From Parapristionchus giblindavisi (Eukaryota > Nematoda > Chromadorea > Rhabditida > Diplogasteridae), in the NCBI GenBank assembly GCA_943737045.1, contig CALSFV010000274.1, positions 496,001 to 560,000 of the forward strand: a DNA stretch of 64,000 bases, in the 5' to 3' direction. Of the stretch, positions 1 through 11,150 are shown one piece after another (the stretch's first letter is position 1; each line of letters begins with the position of its first letter). Under the pieces are notes generated by a model, which searched no databases, had not been told where the DNA came from, and saw nothing but the letters and a program-made list of their open reading frames with translations. A program made the position numbers and the translations under genes.

Positions 1-23
1 ATAAAAAGGAACATAAAACAAAC

Positions 24-2103
24 CATATGATGTACATTTCCTCCCATTATATATGATTGTTCATCGAGAGATCGAGTCTTGTCAAACTTCGTATTGACAT
101 AGATGAGAGCAGGCAAACGAACTGATGGACATCCCAGTACCTTAATTAATAAATCAATCATTGAAAATACATATCTAGAAGCAGCAATATTATATTCCTA
201 ATAATCACACTAGCACATTGAATACGACAGAATCAATTGAAGTTGCGAGCTCTCGGTAAATAGTAAAAGTCTTTATTCCACCATAGCGGGATAAGATAGC
301 GATATTTATGCGGGTTTTGGGTAGAAGGGCAGTTTAAGTCATTGATATATGAATATAATATACTAACAGTTTGCCATAGACACGCATAGAATGATGTGGC
401 TCCCACTGCATCGCAGACTCTATCCAATAGACTGAATGATCTGAAATAGATTGTTATTATTCATTTATAACACGCTCAGAATAATCAGTCGTTTAGTGGC
501 AACCTTTTCCCCACCCCAATGGTTTTGTGCTTGATAAAGGTCATTAAACTGTTAATATTTTTTATCATAACACTCTTGCGAACAAGCAGTGTTGCCACTG
601 AATCTAGAGTGTCATAAATCATTTATAATCTGTCACTATTCATTTCATAATCGATTGTATTCATCTAGTACATTCATTCTTTCCCTATCTCTATACCATG
701 AATCATGAAACAATTAATACCACCCAATTATTCCCTGTTCCCATATAAACACATCATCACTCATTCACAAAACAAAGCATATCATTATGTTAGAACATAA
801 TCACGTAATGAAATAATTCTTCTTACACGATAAAATAAGTGATTAAAGGATATATAAATAATTCATGTATCCCTTTTCTACCCTTATATATCTCATCTCA
901 TAATATTTTATGGAAATCGATACACAAATAAATCATTAAATAAATAAAATATTACCGATCGAAGAATTCGGTTCCTTCCTCTAATCCTAATAGTACAGCA
1001 GCAAGGAATCCAGGTAGTGATGGTTCGAGATTATCACCCAATGGTAGAAGATATTGTTCGAATATTGAGAGTAACTCTCCTTTCACCTTTAATGCATGAA
1101 TATATTAATAAGTTCAATTATAGAATTGCACATTTAATATAAATTTTGAGATGTAAACTTTGAAGCAATAATATTCAAAGTTAATCTGTGATATATAAAT
1201 ATAAACTATCCATAATTCGTAAAATGGCGGAACTCCATTACTCCCATATTGCTTTTTCCTTCATTGTTCATGTTTCAACTAACGGATAAACAAATAAGCA
1301 AAAAATAAATCAATTTGATAATTATTAATAACCTTGATTCCACAATGGTCCATAAGAGGGAAGAGACCGACAGCGAATAGATACAATTGTTTCGGGAGTG
1401 CTTCTCTTCCAAGTATATCGAATATCTGTCGATATGTATCCAAGGCTTTCAGGTGCACACCTCAAGAATAACCTTATTCATATAAAAAACGTAAAGTAAA
1501 AAGTAAATTCCGTTATTCAAGTCCTGTGGGAAATCACTACAAGGCCAGTGATAATTACAGTAGTGACAGTGGCTACTAGTAGCAGCGTGATTAATAGTGA
1601 TAGCTACTTATTCATATATATCATAGTAATAACAGTTTGTGTATAAATGGGAAATATCTCAACTAAATTATGACCCAATGGATTAACTTCAATCATAACT
1701 TACCCATGGGTAAAGCTGGATGAAGGCATTGCGATAACCTCTTGGCTACAGTTACTGGTTTCGGTATATCACCGTATTTAGAGTGTTGAGAGAAAACCTA
1801 AAATGGTTATATATAATGACATTCATCTTCGATAATCTAAAAGTGAAATACGAACCTTAGCAAGCTTTCCAAGTGCAGCAATGAGATCTGCCCATTCATT
1901 TGTGTTTTCAAATGATTTCAATGCTTTATCCACAGCTATGACGTATTGCTGAATGAGAATTGAATAGATCAAGATCATCATTCAGTATTTCCGAATGCCA
2001 TTAACTAACGTCAAAACAACAATGTGAAAGGTTATCCAAAGAGCAATTGAACATAACTTACTTTGTATTTGCTCGTGTTAGCGAGCGGGTGTGGCACATC
2101 CAT
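24..2103 (-). CDS. pad-1: Dopey/DOP1 family protein, N-terminal part (cut by window edge)
   Basis: N-terminal 223 residues of a Dopey homologue; the rest lies left of the window. Dopey proteins are large Golgi/endosome-associated leucine-zipper/HEAT-like scaffolds in membrane traffic; the C. elegans member is pad-1. Exons in transcript order: 2103-2062, 1948-1856, 1797-1704, 1460-1333, 1086-956, 431-368, 140-24; all phases join. Recognisable Dopey N-domain blocks are NEWADLIAALGKL (exon 2), KRLSQCLHPALP (exon 3), HLKALDTY (exon 4), LLGLEEGTEFFDR (exons 5-6) and VLGCPSVRLPAL (exon 7). The start is the first in-frame ATG, just after a GC-rich leader. Several acceptors are weak (TTAAAG, TTGAG), so exact edges are inferred. 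Family call is strong; the symbol rests on orthology with C. elegans. Confidence 0.88.
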
Positions 2104-3012
2104 CGTAGCGCCGCCACCCGCGCTGTGCTACAAAAATGGTTATAATTAAATTAATATTATTAATAGATGTACAAGAATAAGTATGCGTGCACTTTAAATA
2201 TAAATGTTTTGATTAAATAAGTTAACTAGCAATGTGCCCTATGGTGTTTCGGCCGCTAAGCAAGTAAAAGAACATCGCAACTGTCCAGGAAACGCAAAGT
2301 GAATGCAATGTAAAAGAGCGAATTCAGTAACTTCCTTTGTATTTGGTTTATTCACATATGTGACAAAGGAAGTAGAACACATTGAAAGATAGAGAAATGT
2401 AGATCATTTACGGAATGCTACAGAATAACTAGAAGAATGACGTTTCTAAATGACGCATTTGAACAAAAACATAGACGTCTATATCGCGTTTTCGAAAAGA
2501 AGAAGAAGTACAGTCTATGATATGAAGGTTATGATAATTATCGACAAGTCGAGTCACAGACAAGTCATACTGGGCATAACGCTAATAGAGTAACAGGAAA
2601 CGAATGATCCGTCTCGCCTTGCCGACTAGCGCTTTGAATTACTGTAAGTCTTTTGCTTCAAGTAGCACACAATCTATCGTGAACTAAGTTTTTAAAATTT
2701 AAAATTTTCTCAAAATCATGTTTTTCAAATAGAGTATATTTAGTATAATATAATAATAACAATATTATAAATACTAATCACTGTATAATAATAAAAATAA
2801 TATAAATACTAATTAAGTTATCAACGTTGACATAATTAACTATGAACAGCTGCTAGCAAAACAAAATAAAATAACATGCAGTGTAACTGTATAATTGAAA
2901 CAAATTAGCTACTTATTTTTTCAAGTCAATATTGAAACTGTTCATTTTTCTCATATGAAATTCTGCTTGAGAAGTGGCGACATCATAGAAAGAATGGAAG
3001 AAAGATGTTACC
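2104..3012. other. Intergenic, no gene seen
   Basis: Upstream flank of the pad-1-like gene. It holds a dispersed repeat (2146-2257) and a small hairpin at 2331-2371 (CTTCCTTTGT paired with ACAAAGGAAG). The rest is AT-rich with no convincing open frame or RNA gene. Confidence 0.6.
2146..2257 (+). repeat. Dispersed repeat ending TGTTTCGGCCGCT, copy 1
   Basis: About 110 bp that align, in opposite orientation, with 31003-31113. Both share the stretches AATAGATGTACAAGAAT and TGCACTTTAAAT and the conserved edge CCCTATGGTGTTTCGGCCGC. A third copy of the edge is at 26843-26860. Probably a non-autonomous DNA transposon or its terminus; no transposase is present. Confidence 0.7.
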
Positions 3013-3745
3013 ATTCCCACATAATAATAATAATAATAAATTTATCACGTCAAGCGATCATCGCTAGGTGGGGATGGAACGGGTAAAGTCATGACTATTC
3101 ATACTCCACCATGTAGATCCGATCGTTCTTGTCAAATCATCCCTCCATCTCGGTGGAGGTCGTCCAGCAACGCGAGAGCGAGATAACGGCGTCCATACTG
3201 TAGTATTGCGAGCCCAGCGGTCCATGGTCATCCTCTTGATCTTCTGTGCCCAATTGCATTTCCTCCGCAAAGCCTCCGTATTCCAATCCTTCAACTTGGT
3301 CGCATCTCTTATCCGTTCATTCCTCCATCGATCTCTCAACGATATTCCTAGCATCCGCCTCTCCATTTTCCTCTGTGTCGTGTCCAATCGTTGTCTGTCA
3401 TTTCCTCGTAAACTCCAGGTCTCACATGCGTAGAGTACTGTAGATGAAATACACGACTCGAATACTCTTCTTCTTATGGCCATTGGTAATAGACGGGAAG
3501 TCAATATAAATGAGATCTTACTCCACGAGAGCCAAGCACTTCGGATTCTTGCTTCAACTTCTTCGGAATGATTCAGTGGGAGAGAGATCTTGCATCCTAG
3601 GTAGGTAGTCTCATGCACAAACGAAAATATCATTCCGTCCACAGATAGAGGTTGTCGAGTGGTCGTACAGTTGCTCAGTAATACACTCTTCTTTGCGTTC
3701 ACTTCCAGTCCAACACAATCTTCTTGTAACTTATTCCCACATAAT
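3013..3745 (-). mobile_element. 5'-truncated non-LTR retrotransposon (LINE)
   Basis: The minus strand encodes about 225 residues of the C-terminal part of a LINE reverse transcriptase, open from about 3737 to 3064. Recognisable blocks: TTYLGCKISLPL (end of palm), LYACETWSLR, TQRKMERRMLGISLRDR and GRPPPRWRDDL, the usual tail of nematode and arthropod LINE polymerases. A TAA/TTA microsatellite follows at 3021-3039, as at LINE 3' ends. The 13-bp repeat ATTCCCACATAAT at 3013-3025 and 3733-3745 looks like a target-site duplication. The catalytic YxDD region and any endonuclease are missing, so it is a dead 5'-truncated copy. The frame is intact over what remains, suggesting a fairly recent insertion. 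Confidence 0.85.
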
Positions 3746-3989
3746 TGGTGAATAAGTTACAAGAAGATGAATATGTTACACGAAGGATAAGAATTGTTTG
3801 CTGTCTTTCACTTTCTTCCCTTACAATTTCTATAACTTTGCTCATTCTTTGCTCGCCGTTGTACCATATTCATCTCGTTCTTCACCTCTACATTTATAGA
3901 AAGAAGGGGAACCAGAAGATTTAGAGTGCGCTTTTATCATAAAGAAAGTGGCACCCACTGTTGTCTAGTAGATTAGAGAGGCTAAAAGC

Positions 3990-4080
3990 ATAGCCAGAAT
4001 TATTCAGTGGTTAGAAGCCAGCACTTGTATCCTCAAAAGGCGGGTTCGATCTCCGTTTGCAATTTTCCATATATCTATAC
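3990..4080 (+). repeat. Possible tRNA-derived SINE head
   Basis: ATTCAGTGGTTAGAAGCC resembles a pol III A box. It is followed about 30 bp later by GGCGGGTTCGATCTCCG, close to a B box. The segment does not fold as a full tRNA and has no clean acceptor stem, so a tRNA-derived SINE or decayed tRNA fits better than a gene. Confidence 0.3.
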
Positions 4081-4916
4081 TTCAAGTTCGAAAATGCGAG
4101 CTTTTCCCTGGTGCGGCAAAAAAGGTGGGATTACTGTATTTCGGGTGATCTATAATTTGAGGGAATATTGTTTTTGTATTCAGGAATACGTGATCCATAG
4201 TTCTGCCTGGCCAGTTTAGTAACGAAAAAACTCGAGGGTCCCAAAAAGAATAAAATCAGAAAAGTATATTATTCATCAGAACTAACCATGTCTTCATTAG
4301 AATTCTTTCTTCTTAGATTGATTAGTATAGCTGTTCCTCGTGATTTAATTGATCTCTTTGTACTCATTCCATCTATAATAAACTCTGCATCAATCAAATA
4401 TTATGATTTATATAATTTAATTTAAAAACTATATCTTCGATTTCAACTCCACTTTTTTCTTACCTCCTAGATAATTTTTCTTATTTTTTTAAAAATATTT
4501 TTTTCTTTTCTATTCCTGTCCCTCTACTGGAGATAGTTTTTCATATTTTGCATCATTCTTTAAACTTACATTTCAAATAAGAAAAATCACTATTTCAAAA
4601 CATATATTACAAGAAATGGGTTGAATTTCTCCAATTCAGGGTCCCGTTTCCAATACAGGCACAATAACTTCTTTTTGCGAGCGGCCCGTTTGCTTACAAA
4701 ACCCGAAAATAGAATCTCCTTTGATGTTGGAGACTGATCTGCATGTCCTGTTGTCGCCTATTCATACAGATTCTCTTCCCTCCCCTCAATTCTATCGTTC
4801 TTTATGAACACTGATATCTCCTTCTAGACTCAATCCATAAGCACTATTTCATTCCATTCCTTATTTTCTTCACTTGTTTATTTATTTGTTTCACATCATT
4901 TGTTCGCTAAATGTGA

Positions 4917-4918
<2 letters not shown>

Positions 4919-5003
<85 letters not shown>
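4919..5003. repeat. (AT)n microsatellite
   Basis: About 40 uninterrupted AT dinucleotides. Self-complementary; copy number may be imprecise in an assembly. Confidence 0.97.
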
Positions 5004-5007
<4 letters not shown>

Positions 5008-5949
5008 ATTAGTAAGCCTATTAATTCTGTGAACGTCTCCTTTCCAAAGTGATACGTTCTTTCTTTAACTCTCATTTCGAGAGCCTTTGTATAAAGTTGT
5101 GAACTGTTTTCTGTCTGCCGTATGTCCTAATCCATGCCACTCCATCATCTTTCTCTTTCTGCACTACTTTCTATTCTCGCCTTGTCCGAACCCCCATTCG
5201 GGTAGGTAGACCTAGTTGCTATTTCCCCATTTATGCTTTGTGATAGGTCCCTCTACTCCATAATCGTCGTTGTCTCTCCAACTGTCCGACTTGTCTACTG
5301 ACGAGGCCAACCCCAGTAAAGTGGTTGTTGTCTAAACCAGAGTCGAATCACCGATCACGTTTAGCAAATTTAATTTTTTTCTCTCAATATTTGGTCGTGG
5401 CCCCTTCACGGTTCGGAGTTCCCCATCACTCGCACCCATAACATACTGTCACTATCATTAATTGCCTCAAACTGACACGCAATGAGAAATTTACCGTCTA
5501 AGGGAGGGATCATGGTGTCCTACGATAGTTCCCGTTCCACCCCCAAATAAATCACCTTTATTTTTCAAACTCTTTTTCTCTCGTCATAGTTATTCCGTGT
5601 ATAAGTATAGAATCAAATATGTGACAGTGTAAAAAATAGAAACTCTCAATGTATTACATGTATTACATGCAGAATGAAAAAAAAAACAGTTTTTTTCTCT
5701 TAATTCTTCAAAGATGGCCAACACCATGCTCGCACCTATTATTTTAATCATAACTGTCATTCTTTTAATGACAATGGTAAATATAAAAGGAGGCGGTTCA
5801 TAACCTCAGCTGATATGATTTCCTTTTCTCATTCTCTGATATTGATCAGTGATAAGCCCTCCTTTTCTATCATCTTTCTTTATCACTCAGCTCGAGTCCA
5901 TTCATTCATAGCCTCTCATCATCATCTTTTTGCTTTACATGGACGACTA

Positions 5950-6074
5950 TTAAAGACACATGTCGAGCTAATTTGAAACTCTTCGCTCTGGCAATACTCT
6001 CTCGTATGCTTTGTCTACGAGGGAGCGTTGCTAGAGCGGAGTGGAGTGGAAATTAGCCCGGGGTGTACCTTTAA
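5950..6074. mobile_element. TTAA MITE family 1, copy 1
   Basis: Palindromic element. Left arm reads CGAGCTAATTTGAAACTC then CGCTCTGGCAATACTCTCTC, and the right arm returns as GGGAGCGTTGCTAGAGCGGA and AAATTAGCCCG. TTAA flanks both ends (5950 and 6071). It lies about 460 bp upstream of the nlp-40 start and is the only family-1 copy outside an intron. Confidence 0.85.
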
Positions 6075-6521
6075 CCATCCGTTAGCCTTTAACCAAGTTG
6101 TTGAAATGAAAAGTGAATAGACGACCATCTACCGTATATATTCATTCATTCTAGTCTCTATACTCTTCATGTCTCGTCCCTCAAGGGAAGTATTCTAACA
6201 TTTTCATTTCCCATTACTTCAATTTCACTTCGTCATTTCCATTTCCAATCACTCGCATATATTTGTCTTAGGGCGTCGAAAAAGCCATAAGATATCTCTT
6301 TTCTTCAGTATCTATTCTATTCCTTCTTCTTTTCATCTATCCTTTCTATATTCCTCCGCCCCACTATCCATGTACTTGTTCACCCAAATTTCAGTCACTT
6401 ATTTTCTTGTCCTTATTCCTTCATAACATATTCTCAACTTTTCTAATCTCTTCTTGTATCTTTCATCATTTCCCCATCGCATACCATCACCCTACTCGAT
6501 CTTACTTCAAAAATACATTAA

Positions 6522-6527
6522 TTTCAG
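6522..6527 (+). promoter_or_regulatory. Probable spliced-leader acceptor site for nlp-40
   Basis: TTTCAG ends 8 bases before the ATG at 6536, with pyrimidine-rich sequence upstream and no obvious donor nearby. This is the usual appearance of a nematode trans-splice site, and it supports the chosen start codon. Confidence 0.6.
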
Positions 6528-6535
6528 TAAAAAAG

Positions 6536-9095
6536 ATGAGATCTGTCAGTCTCATAGCCATTGTAGTCGCTGTAGCACATTGTAAGTCCAATTTCATAAC
6601 TAATAAAATGACGATAAAGCGTTTCATAAGTGTCTCAATGACAAATAATTTAATAGGAATTAGACTTTCCCTTTGAGGACAGATTTTATTTCGTTGGCAT
6701 GATTCAAAACTTTCGAACTAAGTAACCAAGAAAAAAGCATCTCATAAATTTTTGAATAAACTGATATTCATAAAAAATAGTCCAAATGAGCAACGTACAT
6801 GAGAGACAGTTTTTTGGTGTTTTCAAGATATTTCGCATCTTTCTACTTGTTCGGAAAGAAAATAAATATAATATTTAGAAATAGAACCTTTTCGTGGCAT
6901 TTTTTCGATGGAACATGGAATTGAAAACGATGATGAAGTGATATGGAAGTGATGGGAGAAGAGAGAAATGAAGAGAATGAGAACTATCTATTCAATATGT
7001 ATTGATGGGATTTGCATATTAAATGAAGATAACGAAAAAATCAGATCAACGAGACAAAAAATATTGAAACTGAACTATTTATAGCTCAATAATTTATGGA
7101 AATTATGGTTTCCTGAATTAAATAAAGTCCATTTTTGATCTAAAATCAATCTATCAATCAAATTGTGAAGGAAGTCCATTTCTCAACTAAAATCAATCTA
7201 TCAATCAAATTCTGTTTTCCAGTGGTTTCGGCCGGTCCCGCTCCTGCATCGAATGCCGAACTCATCTCACAGATCGAGGCTATGCAGGTACCGTAACCTT
7301 GGTGTAGGTTAGGAAACGTCGTCTGTTAGAATGCACTCTTGTGTGTGTATATTGTGTAGTGATTGTGATTGTTGTATAGGAACAACTTGTGTCGATGCAA
7401 CAAATGATCAGTGGAGAGAAGAAGGAAGCACGTCAGGTAGATATTCAATGTGAAACTTCTTTATCGATGGTTTTTTAAAAAATGCTGAGTAAAAATTCTT
7501 GGATTATGATTTCACGCAGGACTTCATGTGCCTTGAATAACTTGGCAACCTTGACCGTTTTCCCACAAATACAAATACCCCGACACTCATAGTCATTGTG
7601 TAGTGAAGTATAGTTGTGTTCCTATCTCAATATCAAATATTTATAAAAATATCATTAATAAATAAATATATTCATAATATATTCAATATATGAATTAAGG
7701 ATCTGGATAGTTCTCGATTCTTATCCGCAATTCCTCAGAAGAGAATGGTCGCCTGGCAGCCAATGAAGAGAAGTGAAGTTGATAGAGAAACATGTAAGAT
7801 ATATTTATACATATTTTATGATCAGCATATCAAAACTCAGAGATCTGCGAAATCTATAAAGTAAAGTCTGAAATTTAGTCTCCTCTTTTGGCTAAAAGTA
7901 TTGTTGGGCGTGCTATTTGAAGAAATTTAGTTTTATTAAGTTTCGATCTGTTCTGTGCATATTTTATGTTGAAAAGTGATTGAACAATATTTACTTTAAC
8001 TATAACATGAGGAAGTTTGCCCACGATGGGTCTGTTTTTTTAGGGGGGGGGGGGTAGATAGTATAAAAGATTGGGATGAATTGAATAGTAAATGACGAAT
8101 GGTTAGTCTGTCCGTATTCCATCTTCTTTTGATGGATTAAAGATATGACAGACCATCTCCCATATATTACATGGTAAACGACTTATTTACCCCCAATCCA
8201 TTTACCCTGACGGGATACGATTCAAAAGAGTCTGTATTTGTACGAGACATGGTGTGTTATGGGGGCGAATGTCCCGAAATGATCGTTGATATCTAATAAA
8301 TGGGTCCTTTTTAAATGTTCTTATTTTTATTCCGTCATGTTTTACATGACAGGAAAATGGATGACATGAGGGGGTCGATGGATGTCTGTCGCGAAGTTTT
8401 GGGTACAGCGCCAGTTAGGGAGCTACGGGCGAATCTTGGAAAAAGGGATAATTACTTCTGGGGAGGTCCTAACTAGCCTTGCACTGAAGGGGAGATGTAA
8501 CTATCTAATTCATCAGACATATGAAGATAGTTTAACTGATCATCTTTTGTTACGTAACATATCACATATCCCAGTCTATCTTTATCTAGTCATGTTGTAT
8601 AGGATTCCAGAAAATTAATAATTTATGGCACAAGGACAAGGGATCTGGAAAAAATCGAAGAGTCTTTGCATTTTCCCCAAATAATTTAATAACATCACGA
8701 GGGCTAAATGGAATGTTAAGAATACTTAACCCTTTTTCAATAAGGCTTTCTTATCAAGAGAATGACGTCACTCTATCATATCACTCGAGTTTTATGACCC
8801 ATAATGTGTGAATTAATGGGCGATCCTTTACAACTAAATTCATTGATAAAAATGATGATATTAGACACTTCTAATGATCAAAAAATCAAATTCCATTAAT
8901 ATTATTAATAATAATATTAATAAATAAAAATTAAAGTGTTCCGCGCAATTGAAGCTCGTCTAATGGAAGTTTTGGCTGCTGGAGAACGTCTCGGAATTTC
9001 ATCCCAAGAGGTTTTTTAATCCTTAATTTTACTCCAATGACTCATTGTTCTTTCAGCTTCTCGAACACATTAGAGAGAAGAATCGAGTAATGTAA
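6536..9095 (+). CDS. nlp-40: NLP-40-like neuropeptide precursor
   Basis: Six exons: 6536-6581, 7223-7287, 7380-7436, 7700-7793, 8937-9010, 9057-9095; all phases join to give 124 aa. Residues 1-19 are a signal peptide (MRSVSLIAIVVAVAHLVSA). The mature region begins GPAPASNAELISQIEAMQ, like the APSAPAG start of C. elegans NLP-40. Residues 70-80 are KR-MVAWQPM-KR, a seven-residue peptide bounded by dibasic sites with no Gly amidation donor. The C-terminal part (RLMEVLAAGERLGIS) is helical and conserved-looking. In C. elegans, NLP-40 is released from the intestine and acts through the receptor AEX-2 to trigger the expulsion step of defecation; that function is inferred from homology. Introns 1 and 4 are long (641 and 1143 bp), and intron 4 carries a G12 tract (8043-8054). 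Confidence 0.87.
7518..7560 (-). repeat. Dispersed repeat, GGCACACGAAG family fragment
   Basis: Reverse complement of the segment seen at 21722-21797 and elsewhere (TTCAAGGCACAtGAAGTCCTG). Short and intronic, in nlp-40 intron 3. Confidence 0.45.
8360..8505 (+). repeat. Dispersed repeat related to 9545-9830
   Basis: Shares the order of motifs GATGGATnTCnGTCGC, GGGCGAAT...GA and CCTTGCACtGAAGG with 9612-9770. Diverged copy inside nlp-40 intron 4. The open frame over it (8382-8618) has no recognisable protein features. Confidence 0.45.
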
Positions 9096-9544
9096 GAATC
9101 GAGTAATCCAACCGGACTCACCTACCGTATCATCTACCGTATACCACCAATTATTGATTAGATCGATAAACACGCAATAATACTTTAATGTGCTGACCGA
9201 TAAATGTAACTTTATGTGTTAAGATTGGTCATATTTGTGTCTGTTCACGTACACAAGAGGGATTAGATGGGGTATTAGTTCAATGATGTATTCTGAAAAT
9301 TTACATAATGAGTTGTGAATATGTGTGCTGCAATTTTAAACACATGGTCACGACTGAAATAGATTTTTCTACCGAAGAAGGTCCGAAGGAAAAGATTAAG
9401 CCTCCTTGAATTATCACTGTCCATGCAGTGATCTACCGCAGGGCTTGTGTGCCTTGAGTAATTTACATTTTTACACTTTTCTAGACACACAATTGGAGCA
9501 TTACAACAACAATAATAATTTATGCGTTTGCAAGAAACACGGCG

Positions 9545-9830
9545 CAGAATTATTATTTTATTTATTTATTTATTCCATCAAATATAAATGTTCATAATCA
9601 CATTAATAACACAGGGAAGAGGGGAGATGGATTTCCGTCGCTTATACGCGATTTCGGATTGGGCTCGGTGGCAGTTTTCAAAGGAAGGGGTTCAGGGACG
9701 AATTAGAGAAACTTTAATGATGAGATTGGGAGGGAGATTTGATAACCCTGCACGGAAGGTTATTTGTGGGGAGAGAACTAATTCAGGGGATAGTTTATTC
9801 CAAGTGTCAATACATCTAGAAGCACATGTG
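9545..9830 (+). repeat. Dispersed repeat starting TTTATTTATTCCATCAAATATAA
   Basis: Begins with a TTTA run plus TTCCATCAAATATAA, then GATGGATTTCCGTCGCTTAT. Related starts occur at 17104-17200, 19169-19250, 24475-24510, 25427-25530 and 29630-29690. Coding looks unlikely because the copies share no frame. Probably a SINE or the 3' tail of a LINE. Confidence 0.55.
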
Positions 9831-10952
9831 GTATGAGTAGAAGAAATCTTATAAGGGAGAACAATACGCAATGGGTGCGATAGACGACAATATCTAGAAG
9901 GATGAACAGTGAATAAATTGGTTGACTCAAACAGGTTTACTTGGTGTATAGTGCTATGTATGAATTGAATATCGTAAATAGCTCGCCTATATTCAAGGGT
10001 CGGAAGTTTAAGGAAATTAAGTCTATTGTGATAAGAATAAATAAATAACTTCTTGTTTTAGTGTCTGAAAAAAGAACACAAATAATGTTCTCTGAAAACA
10101 ATGAGGAAATCAAAATGTCTTTTTAAAAATTTTGTAAACCAAGGGTGCAAGACACATATATTTCTTTGCGTGCAATATTATTTGGAAAAAGTCGGCGAAA
10201 ATATATCATGATCAGGATGTACTCATTTTCTTACTTACGATTGTTTTTATGTAAATTGCCGTTGAACATCGCATAGTTCAATTATCGATATTCAATTATC
10301 TGTCATTGAATCTGAACTCATGTGTGTATATACGTTCATTATGCATTTTCTCTAGTGTCTTGCAGGTCGCAATTTACGTATAAGTTGTGTTTGTAGTATC
10401 TAATCAATTACTGATCTACTCACGTTTTTTTGATGATTCTGCAAAAAAATATGAATTGACTTAGAACGAAAGACCCGTATCATATCGATAATCTTGATTG
10501 ATAATCTTCTCTCCATTATTGGGTTGATTCACTCCCAATCCATACTTCTTAATCCTCTTTAGCGTCAATTCTTCTTAGGCGTCACGATTCTTGGATACAT
10601 GATAACATCATCAACACTCCCATCATAGATAATGACCGTGACTATCGATCAATTACGCCATTTCACCACTTTCCAGGAATTTCAACAATTCCACGAATGC
10701 AGAAAAAGAAAATACAATGGAAAAGGACTAAATTCTTTATCAGTGACAAGTCTCAACGGATTGATTGTCTAATGGTCTTATACAATAGTATTGATAATCC
10801 TCTTCTCAACTATGAACTATATTTCATCAAAATGATTCACTCAATACTATTATCATTCATCCTTCTAGACGATATCTTCATGATTAAATAAATAATAATA
10901 ATATAAATTGGGTCACACCGGAAAATACTAGCAAAGCATGTGATCACTGTAA

Positions 10953-11138
10953 CTCCGGTATTTTGCAGATGTCACTTTGGAACTATGACCGCTCTCGAAA
11001 CGCTGTGTGTAGATAATAGAAGTGTGAGGGCTCCCCAAAATGGTAGAAAAGGCACTCCAAAGAGAAACCTCCATTCTTTGGATAAATTTTCGCATAACAC
11101 TTTTGACCCAAAAGTGATATCTATAAAATACCGGAGAG
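10953..11138. mobile_element. Small terminal-inverted-repeat element
   Basis: Ends are about 28-bp inverted repeats: ACTCCGGTATTTTGCAGATG at 10953 and its near complement ending AAAATACCGGAGAG at 11139. The interior shows no coding frame. It sits about 13 bp beyond the pde stop codon, so the pde 3' UTR must run through it. Confidence 0.6.
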
Positions 11139-11150
11139 GTTAAGAACAAC

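Larger units (their letters stand above)
3746..5949. other. Intergenic, repeats only
   Basis: No gene recognised. Contains the right arm of a 19-bp inverted repeat next to the LINE (3750-3768), a tRNA-like segment near 4000-4075, a long AT microsatellite (4919-5003) and C/T-rich sequence. Segments at 5160-5560 look like decayed repeat sequence but match nothing I can name. Confidence 0.5.
9096..11150. other. Intergenic between convergent nlp-40 and pde genes
   Basis: About 2 kb separating the 3' ends of the two genes. Holds a fragment of the GGCACACGAAG repeat (9404-9475), a second repeat (9545-9830) and a small terminal-inverted-repeat element (10953-11138). Short frames here are AT-rich and unconvincing. 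Confidence 0.6.

Noticed and set aside
4000..4075. A functional tRNA gene
   Set aside because: Only the A- and B-box-like motifs are present. The T stem is mismatched and there is no acceptor stem, so it is listed only as a possible SINE.
8382..8618. 78-codon frame in nlp-40 intron 4
   Set aside because: It lies over a dispersed repeat with a diverged copy at 9545-9830 that does not keep the frame.
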